64,000 nt of DNA from Prevotella sp. (GCA_017645645.1 JAGCOB010000004.1:29177-93176); one strand, 5' to 3'. Positions 43,505-52,612 are shown, counted from the first letter of the stretch. Notes: a model not told the origin generated them from the sequence alone. Program-made: numbers and translations.

Positions 43505-44857
43505 TTATTTCCTGAGATAAGCGTCTACTTTTTGTGCTGTCTGTTTACCACTCGCCATGGCACGTACCACCAGACTGGCACCGTTCAGTGCATCACCGCA
43601 CATAAAAACATTCTCTGCCAGTTTGGGTTGTTCGGGTTTCAGGAATCCCATGGCAAGCAATACCAGTTCCGCCTTGATGACCTCTGGTTTTCCTTTCTCC
43701 ACCATGATGGGACGACCTCCTTCGGGATTCGGTTTCCAGTCTATCTCCTGTACTTTCACACCTGTCAGTTTGCCATCCTTTCCCAGGAATTCCAGCGTGT
43801 TGATGTTCCAACGGCGCACACAGCCTTCCTCATGGCTGCTGGTTGTCTTCAAGGTACGAGGATAGGCAGGCCATGGATTATTAGGATCGGTGGGACCGAC
43901 GGGTGGCTTGGGCATGATCTCTATCTGTGTCACGCTCTTACAACCCTGACGGTGTGCCGTACCGATACAGTCGGAGCCTGTGTCACCGCCGCCGATGACG
44001 AGCACGTCCTTGCCTTTAGCCATCACCAGTTCGTCCTTACTGAACTCTTTACCTGCAAGGATACGGTTCTGTTGTGACAGGATATCGAGGGCAAGATGTA
44101 TTCCCTTCAGTTCCCTGCCGGGAATCTTCAAGTCACGGGCTGTAGGTGTGCCAGTGGCAATCACGATGGCATCATAGTCTTTCAGTATCGCGTCGGAGCC
44201 ATTGCTGCTGCAGGTGGTATTGAACACAAACATCACGCCTTCTTCCTCCAGTACACGCATACGCCGGTCGATGATGGTCTTGTTGAGTTTGAAGTTCGGA
44301 ATACCATAGCGCAGGAGTCCTCCTGCTGCCTCATTCTTATCAAATACCGTCACGCTATAGCCCATCAGGTTGAGGTCGTGGGCTGCAGCAAGTCCTGCAG
44401 GACCCGCACCGATGACGGCAACACTCTTACCATTGCGCTCAGGATGATGGACGGTGATGAAACCCTCGCGGAAGGCTGCCTCCGTGATGGCACACTCGTC
44501 CTCACGGTTAGTGGTAGGCTCATGTTCTATGAGATTCAGGATACACGACTTCTCACAGAGGGCAGGACAGACACGTCCTGTGAACTCCGGGAAGGGATTC
44601 GTGGCATTCAACAGCCGGTAGGCTAGTTCCCAGTCTCCCTTATAGAGAGCATCATTCCACTCTGGTGGTTTATTGCCCAAGGGACATGCCCAGTGGCAGA
44701 AGGGAACACCGCAGTCCATACATCGGGATGCCTGTGCCCTGCGTTCTTTCGTGTTTAAAGTCTGTTCCACCTCTCCAAAATCGTGGATGCGGTCGTGTAT
44801 CGGACGATAGCCTGCCTCTTGGCGGTGTATCTCTAAAAATGCTTTCGGATTTCCCAT
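43505..44857 (-). CDS. gltD: Glutamate synthase small subunit
   Basis: This 450-residue NADPH-dependent subunit has two cysteine clusters for 4Fe-4S (SRCMDCGVPFCHWACPLGN and VCPALCEKSCIL), the FAD-binding VAVIGAGPAGLAAAHDL and the NAD(P)-binding VLVIGGGDTGSDCIG. It passes electrons to GltB. It lies 21 nt downstream of gltB in the same transcript. Confidence 0.96.
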   Translation of the reverse strand: MGNPKAFLEIHRQEAGYRPIHDRIHDFGEVEQTLNTKERRAQASRCMDCGVPFCHWACPLGNKPPEWNDALYKGDWELAYRLLNATNPFPEFTGRVCPALCEKSCILNLIEHEPTTNREDECAITEAAFREGFITVHHPERNGKSVAVIGAGPAGLAAAHDLNLMGYSVTVFDKNEAAGGLLRYGIPNFKLNKTIIDRRMRVLEEEGVMFVFNTTCSSNGSDAILKDYDAIVIATGTPTARDLKIPGRELKGIHLALDILSQQNRILAGKEFSKDELVMAKGKDVLVIGGGDTGSDCIGTAHRQGCKSVTQIEIMPKPPVGPTDPNNPWPAYPRTLKTTSSHEEGCVRRWNINTLEFLGKDGKLTGVKVQEIDWKPNPEGGRPIMVEKGKPEVIKAELVLLAMGFLKPEQPKLAENVFMCGDALNGASLVVRAMASGKQTAQKVDAYLRK

Positions 44858-44878
44858 ATTATTTCACTTCTTCAATTC

Positions 44879-47800
44879 TTAATAATCACGCTGCATGTCA
44901 GCAATCTTCTGACGCAGCTTGTTCATCTGTTCCTCCTGTAAGACACGCTTGTATTCGATAGGTACCACTTGGATGAAGTCTTCTATATAGCGCTGCCAGT
45001 CGTCAAGCATCGTCCGTGCGAGTTTGGAGCCCGTATACAGGTAGTGCTGACGGATGAGTTCATGCAGTTCCTTACGGCTCACACTGTCCTCCACGAGATT
45101 GATCTCCACCATATCCATATTACAGAAATAGTCGAAGTTATGACGCTTGTCCCAGACATAAGCGACACCTCCCGACATACCTGCGGCGAAGTTACGGCCT
45201 GTCTCACCCAGGACGACGACACGTCCTCCTGTCATATACTCGCAGCAGTGGTCGCCTGCTCCTTCAATGACGGCTATCGCACCACTGTTACGGACACCGA
45301 AGCGCTCACCCACCTTACCGTTGATATAGAGTTCTCCGCTCGTAGCTCCATAGAGTCCTGTATTACCTGCGATGATGTTCTCCTCCGCATTGAAATTGGA
45401 GCGGACGGGTGGCAGGATGGCGATACGTCCTCCGGAGAGACCCTTGGCGAAGTAGTCGTTGGTCTCACCCTCTAACTTAAAGGACACTCCCTTGGTGAGG
45501 AAGGCACCGAACGACTGTCCTGCAGACCCTTTGAACTTGATGTTGATAGTCTGGTCTGGCAGTCCTGTCTGTCCGTATTTCGTGGCAATAGCACCTGCCA
45601 GCATGGCACCTGCCGCACGGTCCGTGTTCTTGATCGCGAAGTCGAGGTTGACTTCCTCCTGTCCCTCCAAGGCTGGTTGTGCCGCCTTGATAATCTGCTG
45701 GTCGAGTACGTCGTCCAGTCCCTTGTTGGGGTCTACCGTATGGTAAAGGGTGGTATCACCCTCTTCCTGGTGCAACAGTCTCGTAAGGTCGAGCACGTTA
45801 GGCTTCGTCTCCACCAGTTCCGTGTGTCCCACGATGTCGTTCAGGTGTTTGAAGCCCATCTCCGCGAGGTATTCACGCACCTCTTGGGCGAGGAAGGTGA
45901 AATAATTCACCAGGTATTCATAGCGTCCGATGAAATGCTTGCGCAACGTAGGATTCTGGGTGGCGACACCCATCGGACAGGTGTTCAGGTTACATTTGCG
46001 CATCATCATACATCCCAGAACGATGAGTACAGAGGTACCGAAACCGAACTCCTCGGCACCCAGTAGTGCCATTACGACGATGTCACGACCCGTCTTAATC
46101 TGTCCGTCCACCTGCAGGCGTACCTGTCCGCGCAGTCCGTTCTTGACGAGTGTCTGCTGGGTCTCGCTCAGTCCGATCTCCGGAGAGATACCGGCAAAGC
46201 GCATACTGCTTGCCGGAGAGGCACCAGTACCACCCTCTGCACCGGAGATGACGATGAGGTCGGCTTTCGCCTTTGCCACACCGGCGGCAATGGTACCCAC
46301 ACCACTCTCTGCGACGAGTTTCACACTGATGGCTGCCCGTGGGTTGACATTCTTCAGGTCGAAGATGAGTTGGGCAAGGTCCTCAATAGAATAGATGTCA
46401 TGATGAGGCGGCGGAGAAATGAGGGAGATACCCGGAATACTGTGACGTGTCTTGGCAATGACCTCGTTGACCTTGAAGCCAGGCAGTTGTCCGCCCTCTC
46501 CGGGCTTGGCACCCTGTGCCACCTTGATCTGTATCTCCTCGGCATTCACCAGGTATTCCGTCGTCACACCAAAACGACCGGATGCCACCTGCTTGGTCTT
46601 GGACGACAGGGAAATGCCGTCGACGGTGCTGTGGAAACGCTCAGAGTCCTCACCGCCCTCACCCGTATTACTACGTGTGCCGAGTTTGTTCATGGCAAGG
46701 CAGATGGCCTCGTGTGCCTCCTTCGAGAGAGCACCGAACGACATTGCACCTGTCACGAAATGCTTGACGATTGCCTCCACGGGCTCCACCTCTTCCACGG
46801 GGATGGGGTTTCTCTTGAAGCCGAGGAAGTCGCGGATAAAGATGGGGTCTGCCTTCTCGTCGACCAATCGGGTGTACTCCTTGAATTTCTCGTACGAGCC
46901 TGTCCTTGTCGCCAGTTGCAGGGTGGCGATGGTCTCTGGGTTCCAGGCGTGGCGGATACCGTCTTTGCGCCAATGGAACTGTCCCTGGTTAGGGAGGAAT
47001 GTTGTGTCTGTGTTGTTATGAGCGTAGGCTGCGTCATGCAAGGCATTGGCATCATGTGCGATCTTCTCCAGTCCGATACCTCCGATAGTACTGACTTCCG
47101 TACCGAAATAGGTCTTCAGCAGATGCTCGGAGAGTCCGATGCTCTCGAAGATCTTTGCACCACGGTAACTGCGGATGGTCGAGATACCCATCTTCGCCAT
47201 GATCTTGAACAAGCCTTTCTTCACGGCTTTGATATAGTTAGCCTCTGCCGTAGCATAGTCTTCCTGTATCTTATGACGTTTGACAAGGTCGTCGAGGATG
47301 GCGAAGGTCATATAGGGACAGAGGGCGGAGGCACCATAACCCAGCAACAGGGCAGCATGCATCGTCTCACGGATCTCTCCGCTCTCCACGATCAAGGCGG
47401 TCTGTACACGTTTGCCGACACTGATAAGATAGTGGTGGACAGCACTCACGGCAAGCAGTGAGGGGATGGCGGTATGGCTGGCATCCACGTCACGGTCGGA
47501 GAGGATGATATAGTTATACCCCTCGTCCACGGAGTGCTCCGCATCATGACAGAGTTTGTCGAGTGCTTCCCTCAGTCCCTCTTCTCCTTTCTTGCCGTCA
47601 AACAGGGTTGGCAGTTTGACAGTGTTGAAGCCCTTATAGCGGATATTACAGAGAATATCCAACTGGGTATTATTCAGGATGGGATGCGGCAGGCGTACCA
47701 TCTTACAGTTGGTCTCGTCAGGTGTGAGGATACCGTGTCCCACCCTTCCGATATATTCCGTCAGCGACATCACCAGTTCCTCACGGATGGAGTCGATGGC

Positions 47801-49357
47801 AGGATTGGTCACCTGTGCGAACTGTTGTCTGAAATAGTTGAAGAAGGTCTGCGGACGGTCGGAGAGAACGGCAAGCGGGGTGTCATTACCCATCGCGGCA
47901 GTAGGCTCCACACCATTCACCGCCATCGGGGCGATGGTACCGTCGATATCCTCTTCTCCGTAGCCGAACATGACCTCCTTCTGCAACAGGTCCGGTACGG
48001 CATTCTCCACATGGCGGCCGCTCTTCAGTTTCTCCAACTGAATACGGTTGGTGGAGAGCCACTGGCGATAGGGATGCTCATGGGCAAGTTGCTCCTTGAT
48101 TTCACCGTCGTAGTATATCTTACCTTCCTGTGTGTCTATCAACAGGATCTTACCTGGCTGAAGCCGTCCCTTCTCTGCCACCTCCGTCGGGTCGAAGTCG
48201 ATGACACCTGCTTCCGAGGCAACCACCATTGTGTCGTTCTTGGTGATGGTATAGCGGGCCGGACGAAGACCGTTACGGTCGAGCATGCCACCTGCGAAAC
48301 GACCGTCACTGAACAACAGGGCGGCAGGACCGTCCCATGGTTCCATGAGGATGGAGTGGTATTCGTAGAATGCCTTCAGGTCTTCAGAGATGGGATTCTT
48401 GTCGTTGAACGACTCGGGCACCAACACACTCATGGCATGGGGCAGGGAGAGTCCGCTCATCACGAAGAACTCCAATACGTTGTCCAAACTGGCGGAGTCG
48501 CTCATCCCCGGTTGTACGATAGGCGTAATCTGCTGGATGTCGCCCAGGGCACCGCTGTTAAGCACACGCTCCCTTGCCTGCATCCATCCCCTGTTACCGC
48601 GGATGGTGTTGATCTCTCCGTTATGCGCCAGCAAGCGGAAAGGCTGGGCTAATGACCACGTGGGGAATGTGTTTGTGCTGAATCGTGAGTGCACTAGCGC
48701 CAGCCCGCTTGTGAAATAGGGATTCGAGAGATCGGGGAAGTACTCACGCAGTTGTCGACTGGTGAGCATTCCCTTATAAATAATGTTTGTGTTGCTCAGT
48801 GAACAGATATAGAAGTCCTTGTCGTCCACCCTGCGCTCTATCTTCTTGCGTATAGTATATAAGGTACGCGCAAAGGTAGGCACACGGTCGTCAGTGACTC
48901 CCGTGATGAACACTTGTTTGATGGCAGGCTCGTTGCTGAGGGCTGCCTGTCCTAAACAGTCGGAGTTGGTGGGGACGTTGCGCAGATGCATCAACTGCAG
49001 CCCCTCACGCTCTATCTCCTCAATCATTACACTCAGGATAGCCTGTTGCTGCTGCTCTTCTTTCGGCAGGAAGACGATACCTGTACCGTACTTGCCTTTC
49101 TCAGGCACGGGAATACCCTGTAACAGGATGAACTCATGGGGTATCTGCAACATGATACCTGCACCGTCACCCGTCTTTTTGTCGGCTCCCTCAGCACCAC
49201 GGTGCTGCATGTTCTCCAGTACGCGCAAGGCATTGTCCACCAGTTCGTGGCTCTTGTTACCATGAATATTAACCACCATACCCACACCGCAGGCATCGTG
49301 CTCATATTCGCTTCTATAGAGTCCTTGTTGTTTGGAAGTTTGCTTACATTTTGTCAT
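44879..49357 (-). CDS. gltB: Glutamate synthase large subunit
   Basis: This 1492-residue subunit has class II glutaminase nucleophile Cys23 (EHDACGVGMVV), so a propeptide of 22 residues is removed. The FMN/2-oxoglutarate domain has PPPHHDIYSIEDLAQLIFDL and GGTGASPASSMRFAG, and the 3Fe-4S cluster cysteines are in GCMMMRKCNLNTCPMG. The C-terminal GXGXG beta-helix follows. With GltD it makes two glutamates from glutamine and 2-oxoglutarate. glnN plus gltBD give the full GS-GOGAT cycle in this window. Confidence 0.97.
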   Translation of the reverse strand: MTKCKQTSKQQGLYRSEYEHDACGVGMVVNIHGNKSHELVDNALRVLENMQHRGAEGADKKTGDGAGIMLQIPHEFILLQGIPVPEKGKYGTGIVFLPKEEQQQQAILSVMIEEIEREGLQLMHLRNVPTNSDCLGQAALSNEPAIKQVFITGVTDDRVPTFARTLYTIRKKIERRVDDKDFYICSLSNTNIIYKGMLTSRQLREYFPDLSNPYFTSGLALVHSRFSTNTFPTWSLAQPFRLLAHNGEINTIRGNRGWMQARERVLNSGALGDIQQITPIVQPGMSDSASLDNVLEFFVMSGLSLPHAMSVLVPESFNDKNPISEDLKAFYEYHSILMEPWDGPAALLFSDGRFAGGMLDRNGLRPARYTITKNDTMVVASEAGVIDFDPTEVAEKGRLQPGKILLIDTQEGKIYYDGEIKEQLAHEHPYRQWLSTNRIQLEKLKSGRHVENAVPDLLQKEVMFGYGEEDIDGTIAPMAVNGVEPTAAMGNDTPLAVLSDRPQTFFNYFRQQFAQVTNPAIDSIREELVMSLTEYIGRVGHGILTPDETNCKMVRLPHPILNNTQLDILCNIRYKGFNTVKLPTLFDGKKGEEGLREALDKLCHDAEHSVDEGYNYIILSDRDVDASHTAIPSLLAVSAVHHYLISVGKRVQTALIVESGEIRETMHAALLLGYGASALCPYMTFAILDDLVKRHKIQEDYATAEANYIKAVKKGLFKIMAKMGISTIRSYRGAKIFESIGLSEHLLKTYFGTEVSTIGGIGLEKIAHDANALHDAAYAHNNTDTTFLPNQGQFHWRKDGIRHAWNPETIATLQLATRTGSYEKFKEYTRLVDEKADPIFIRDFLGFKRNPIPVEEVEPVEAIVKHFVTGAMSFGALSKEAHEAICLAMNKLGTRSNTGEGGEDSERFHSTVDGISLSSKTKQVASGRFGVTTEYLVNAEEIQIKVAQGAKPGEGGQLPGFKVNEVIAKTRHSIPGISLISPPPHHDIYSIEDLAQLIFDLKNVNPRAAISVKLVAESGVGTIAAGVAKAKADLIVISGAEGGTGASPASSMRFAGISPEIGLSETQQTLVKNGLRGQVRLQVDGQIKTGRDIVVMALLGAEEFGFGTSVLIVLGCMMMRKCNLNTCPMGVATQNPTLRKHFIGRYEYLVNYFTFLAQEVREYLAEMGFKHLNDIVGHTELVETKPNVLDLTRLLHQEEGDTTLYHTVDPNKGLDDVLDQQIIKAAQPALEGQEEVNLDFAIKNTDRAAGAMLAGAIATKYGQTGLPDQTINIKFKGSAGQSFGAFLTKGVSFKLEGETNDYFAKGLSGGRIAILPPVRSNFNAEENIIAGNTGLYGATSGELYINGKVGERFGVRNSGAIAVIEGAGDHCCEYMTGGRVVVLGETGRNFAAGMSGGVAYVWDKRHNFDYFCNMDMVEINLVEDSVSRKELHELIRQHYLYTGSKLARTMLDDWQRYIEDFIQVVPIEYKRVLQEEQMNKLRQKIADMQRDY

Positions 49358-49388
49358 ATTATCCTTGATTAAACCTTCATTTTGCTTG

Positions 49389-49396
49389 CAAAATTA
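49389..49396 (-). promoter_or_regulatory. gltB -7 promoter element
   Basis: On the minus strand TAATTTTG stands 31 nt before the ATG. No standard -33 box is found at 19-21 nt, which may mean the promoter needs an activator. Confidence 0.5.
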
Positions 49397-49488
49397 CGGA
49401 TTTATAAGACAAAATGTCGCAATATACCTCAAGTTTCTATCAAAGAAGAAGCGCAATCTTTCAATCTCTAAGTATATACCGACAAATA

Positions 49489-49503
49489 CTTTCAATTTGA
49501 AAG
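49489..49503. promoter_or_regulatory. Palindrome CTTTCAAtTTGAAAG upstream of gltB
   Basis: Perfect 7-bp arms around one base lie about 93 nt upstream of the gltB -7 box. It resembles the CAAATTGAAAG half of the direct repeats before glnK. It could bind a regulator or be part of the HAD gene 3' region. Confidence 0.4.
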
Positions 49504-49547
49504 AGAATCCATCATGAATAGTTTCAAATTAACAGAAACCCCAAAAA

Positions 49548-50240
49548 CTAAAGACTTAACTCCTTCAAGATTTCTCCGAATCGTGTAATCTTGCGCAGCC
49601 GTTCATGCGGATATTCCGTTGATTTTTCCAAAGCCCATACCACATGGTAGGGAATATGGATAGCCCAGGCTCCCGTGGCAAGGGCTGGCACGATGTCACT
49701 GCGGAAGGAGTTGCCCACCATCAGCGTCTGTTCCGGCGCAACACCCAGGTTCTCGCAGAGTTGGCGGTATTCCCGTTCTGTCTTGTTGGATACTGTCTCC
49801 ATATACGAGAAATACTGTTCCAGTCCTGAGCGTCGCAGTTTGTCCTCCTGGTCCATCAACTCTCCTTTGGTGAATACCACCAGGCGATAGCGACGGGTCT
49901 GCGACAATGCCTCCAGTGTCTCCTTCACCTCCGGCAGGGGTGTCGTGGGGAAGCGTAACAGTTCCTTTCCCATGTCTATCAACTGCATCACCTTGTCACC
50001 AGTCAGTTCGCCCTTGCTGATACGGACAGCATTCTCTATGAGGGAGAGGGTGAAAGCCTTCGTACCATAGCCCGTCAACGGCAAGTTCTGGTGCTCGGTA
50101 ACAAACAGTCCCTCGCTGACTTCCCGTGCCGTCGCCCATGGTTTCAGCATCTCACAGCATTTCCGTTCCACCTCGTCGAACCATGACTGGCAGTCCCATA
50201 GCGTGTCGTCCGCGTCAAAAGCAATCACCTTGATATCCAT
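49548..50240 (-). CDS. HAD family hydrolase
   Basis: This 230-residue phosphatase-like protein has motif I DADDTLWDCQ (a DxDDT variant with both aspartates), motif II VVFTKG, and motif III/IV GNSFRSDIVPALATGAW with the conserved Lys before it in SNKTEREYRQL. HAD enzymes of this subgroup dephosphorylate small metabolites; the substrate is unknown. It follows the symporter gene by 5 nt and is probably cotranscribed. Confidence 0.88.
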   Translation of the reverse strand: MDIKVIAFDADDTLWDCQSWFDEVERKCCEMLKPWATAREVSEGLFVTEHQNLPLTGYGTKAFTLSLIENAVRISKGELTGDKVMQLIDMGKELLRFPTTPLPEVKETLEALSQTRRYRLVVFTKGELMDQEDKLRRSGLEQYFSYMETVSNKTEREYRQLCENLGVAPEQTLMVGNSFRSDIVPALATGAWAIHIPYHVVWALEKSTEYPHERLRKITRFGEILKELSL

Positions 50241-50245
50241 AGCAT

Positions 50246-51205
50246 CTAACTCTTTGACTTCTTAACTCCATAACTCCACAACTCAATCGAGTTGATGATA
50301 TTCTGCCACAACACATAGCAACCGGCACCGATGGAGGCAACAGGGTGCAGATACATATAGGCGACCCAAATGCTCAGGGCGGTGTTCTTCTGGAAGAGTG
50401 CCTGTCCGCTGTTGACCTTCTCACCGAGATGCTTGCCGATACCCCTTCCGATGAAGAACTGTACCCAGCAGAGAATGAAAGTCGACAGGGCAATCATCGC
50501 CAACAATACCAACGAAGCGTTGCTATGCACGATGTTCTTCACCGTGATACCTGTCGTGATAGACAAGGAGATTGCCCAACAGTAAAAACTGAGGTTGGGC
50601 ATTGCTACTATCCTCGCACAGACGCCCTTCACATAATGCTGCATCAGCCACCCTAATACCAACGGCAACAGCAACACAATCGATACCTTCTCCAAGATGA
50701 GGAGGAAAGCCTCCAGGAAGGCGACATGCACTGCCTGCTCCAATATTGGGAAAACCGTTGGTATCAACAGTGCCGAGGCAAGGGAGGAGATGAGCACATA
50801 CGTCGTCATCGTCGAGATATTGCCGCCCAGTTTTCCCACCACCACAGGCGATGCCGAGGCAGCAGGTCCGATAATACAGGTCAGCACCGCCTCCCAGAGC
50901 AGTTTCTGTTCCGCATCCGCCTCGACCATGAAGATGATGCCGATATTCGCCGCCACTAACAATAGCTGGGCTATCAGTACCCCGATATGCCAGCGGTGCG
51001 GGCGCATCTCGTGGAAGTCGACCTTACAGAACGTCACGAAGAGGGTCAGGAAGACGAAGAGCGGGAAGATGACATCGAAGACGGGACTGAGCATGTCGCC
51101 CCACTCATCCAACTGCGGTACGTAGTAGAATGTCAGGTAACACACCGTTCCCGTGGCAATCGCCACAGGCAGTGTCCAGTCTTTCAGAAATCGTATCAGT
51201 CCCAT
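50246..51205 (-). CDS. Bile acid:sodium symporter family transporter
   Basis: This 319-residue protein has about ten hydrophobic segments and the BASS/SBF-family pattern of two inverted five-helix repeats (TCIIGPAASASPVVVGKLGG and GQALFQKNTALSIWVAYM at the crossover sites). Substrates in this family include bile acids, pyruvate, pantoate and other organic anions; none can be assigned. The start MGLIRFLKDW is preferred over an upstream extension that overlaps the next gene. Its C-terminus (SIELWSYGVKKSKS) is encoded by octamer words. Confidence 0.8.
   Translation of the reverse strand: MGLIRFLKDWTLPVAIATGTVCYLTFYYVPQLDEWGDMLSPVFDVIFPLFVFLTLFVTFCKVDFHEMRPHRWHIGVLIAQLLLVAANIGIIFMVEADAEQKLLWEAVLTCIIGPAASASPVVVGKLGGNISTMTTYVLISSLASALLIPTVFPILEQAVHVAFLEAFLLILEKVSIVLLLPLVLGWLMQHYVKGVCARIVAMPNLSFYCWAISLSITTGITVKNIVHSNASLVLLAMIALSTFILCWVQFFIGRGIGKHLGEKVNSGQALFQKNTALSIWVAYMYLHPVASIGAGCYVLWQNIINSIELWSYGVKKSKS
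50249..50288 (-). repeat. Octamer word array encoding the symporter C-terminus
   Basis: Five 8-nt words, seen on the plus strand as ACTCCATA/ACTCCACA type, stand in register and end at the stop codon. On the coding strand the recurring word is GGAGTTAT-like. Confidence 0.7.
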
Positions 51206-51221
51206 GTACGATCCTTCTTGT

Positions 51222-51857
51222 TTACATCTTAAACTGGTAGCCGACAGTGATCCAGAGGGAGTTGGTCTTCCATGAGTCCTCCACGTCAAGGTCGACGTTA
51301 CAGAGATTCATCAGTCCGATGTTGTAGCGGAGGTCGGCGACAAAGTTCTTGTAACTATATGAGATACCGGCAGGGATGGAGATGTTCACACGCTTGAAAT
51401 GACTGGTATTCGTGAGAGTCTCACTGCCTGTCTTGCTCTTGCCACTTAACAGATACCCGAACTGCACACCGGCTTTCAGGGCCAGACCGGGAAGGATGTT
51501 GGGCTCAATGTAGAAGTTGACCAAGACAGGGATGTTGAGGAAATGAAGGGACTCCGTGATTTTGCCTATACCCTCCACATCACCATAGGTATAGCCCTCA
51601 TTGGAATAGAAGGCTCCCACAGAGATGCCTATCTGCCGCCATGCCTGGTACTCGGTTTCCAAACCGCCGATAAAGCCCCATTTACGCTTGGCACTTACTG
51701 CCACATCGATGTCAGTCCACAAGTCTTCCACAGACATGTTCGACGAGTTGATACCCACCTTTGGCGTGAGCGTCCATGTATTTGCTTCCTGTTGTGCCAC
51801 TGCTCCCAAGGAGAGGCAGAGAAAGGCTATGACAGCCGTAATTCTATTCTTCATCAT
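51222..51857 (-). CDS. Outer-membrane beta-barrel protein (PorT-like family)
   Basis: This 211-residue protein has a signal peptide (MMKNRITAVIAFLCLSLGAVAQ) and about eight amphipathic strands, with KVGINSSNMS, FIGGLETEYQAW, VLVNFYIEPN, LALKAGVQFGYLLSG and the final strand SLWITVGYQFKM. This is the PorT/OmpX-like barrel type common in Bacteroidetes; the function is unknown. It is followed by the symporter and HAD genes on the same strand, with a 16-nt gap. Confidence 0.75.
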   Translation of the reverse strand: MMKNRITAVIAFLCLSLGAVAQQEANTWTLTPKVGINSSNMSVEDLWTDIDVAVSAKRKWGFIGGLETEYQAWRQIGISVGAFYSNEGYTYGDVEGIGKITESLHFLNIPVLVNFYIEPNILPGLALKAGVQFGYLLSGKSKTGSETLTNTSHFKRVNISIPAGISYSYKNFVADLRYNIGLMNLCNVDLDVEDSWKTNSLWITVGYQFKM

Positions 51858-51934
51858 TCTTCAGTTTATATAGTTTCTATAATAACGAAAATACGAGGGA
51901 TTATATTATATAGACATAGGAGTAACTTGAAAAA

Positions 51935-52121
51935 CCTAACGTCCTAACCCAACAGGGTTCAAACCACGATATTCAGGGCTTTTGCGTCGGGTTAGGTCTT
52001 TTTGAAGTCCTAACCCACACCTAACCCAGGGTAGGTGTAGGTTAGGTGTTTGAGCAACACCTAACCCGCTTCAATTCCTTTGTACAAGGACGATTGAGGC
52101 ACATTGGGTTAGGATGTTAGG
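51935..52121. repeat. CCTAAC/GTTAGG word array
   Basis: The first part of a 1.3-kb gene-poor stretch carries five CCTAAC and four GTTAGG words in both orientations. They can form alternative hairpins: GGGTTAGG/CCTAACCC (from 51989) and GTTAGGTGTT/AACACCTAAC at 52041-52065. A further small hairpin TCCTT/AAGGA lies at 52077-52090. No gene is present. Confidence 0.7.
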
Positions 52122-52227
52122 TGTTTTTGCGAATTTCAAATAAATTTCGCGATTCATCGGATTTTCAATTTCAATTAACTGTCATCTGTCACTATCACCA
52201 ACTTTAAAAATGTATGGCGAAAACATG

Positions 52228-52350
52228 GGAATGCCTTCTATCACTTGTTCGGATATCTCCCACACTTCATTCTAATGCTTCCTATACCCCCATGGGAGGC
52301 ATTCCTTTACCCTCATAACAGGCATCGGAATGAAGCATAGAAGGCATTCC
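52228..52350. repeat. Nested 123-nt palindrome (GGAATGCCTTCTAT arms)
   Basis: Perfect 14-bp outer arms GGAATGCCTTCTAT/ATAGAAGGCATTCC enclose a second pair CTTCATTC/GAATGAAG (52265-52272 and 52328-52335). A third copy of the word GGCATTCC lies inside. The T-rich 3' flank (TTTGTTTTTTT) would suit an intrinsic terminator on the plus strand. Confidence 0.75.
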
Positions 52351-52373
52351 TTTGTTTTTTTACTATCTTAATT

Positions 52374-52460
52374 GAGTTAGGCGGCACCTATCGACCCGAT
52401 AGGCGGCACCAAACGCATAGACAGGCGGCACATATCGGGTCGATAGGTGCCGCCTAACTC
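52374..52460. repeat. 28-bp perfect inverted repeat with GGCGGCAC words
   Basis: The left arm (52374-52401) and right arm (52433-52460) are exact reverse complements over 28 bp around a 31-nt loop. The word GGCGGCAC occurs in the left arm, twice in the loop and as its complement in the right arm. GC content is higher than in the surroundings. Confidence 0.85.
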
Positions 52461-52471
52461 GTGCACGGTTA

Positions 52472-52612
52472 TTAGAATATAAAACCGCTCCTCCGCAGGA
52501 CATTCAAAGCATCACGTACATTCTGCGTACCGTCTTTCATAATGATATTCACTATACCTACGATATCCGTCACGTTCACCTGTTTGTCATTATTGGCATC
52601 GCCAGGGATAAT
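52472..52612 (-). pseudogene. Remnant of a dockerin-bearing secreted protein (3' end only)
   Basis: Read on the minus strand, the segment encodes PGDANNDKQVNVTDIVG, then IVNIIMKDGTQNVRDAL, and ends LRRSGFIF before a stop codon. This is nearly the same as the C-terminus of the second C10 protease (ends LRRNGFVF). Two in-frame stop codons lie just upstream, and only about one and a half dockerin repeats remain. It is therefore a decayed gene end, stranded next to the palindromic blocks. Confidence 0.8.

Noticed and set aside
46370-48652. Two long plus-strand frames (363 and 392 codons) opposite gltB
   Set aside because: The sequence opposite is a complete GltB with all catalytic motifs; the antisense frames are a by-product of GC bias at third positions.
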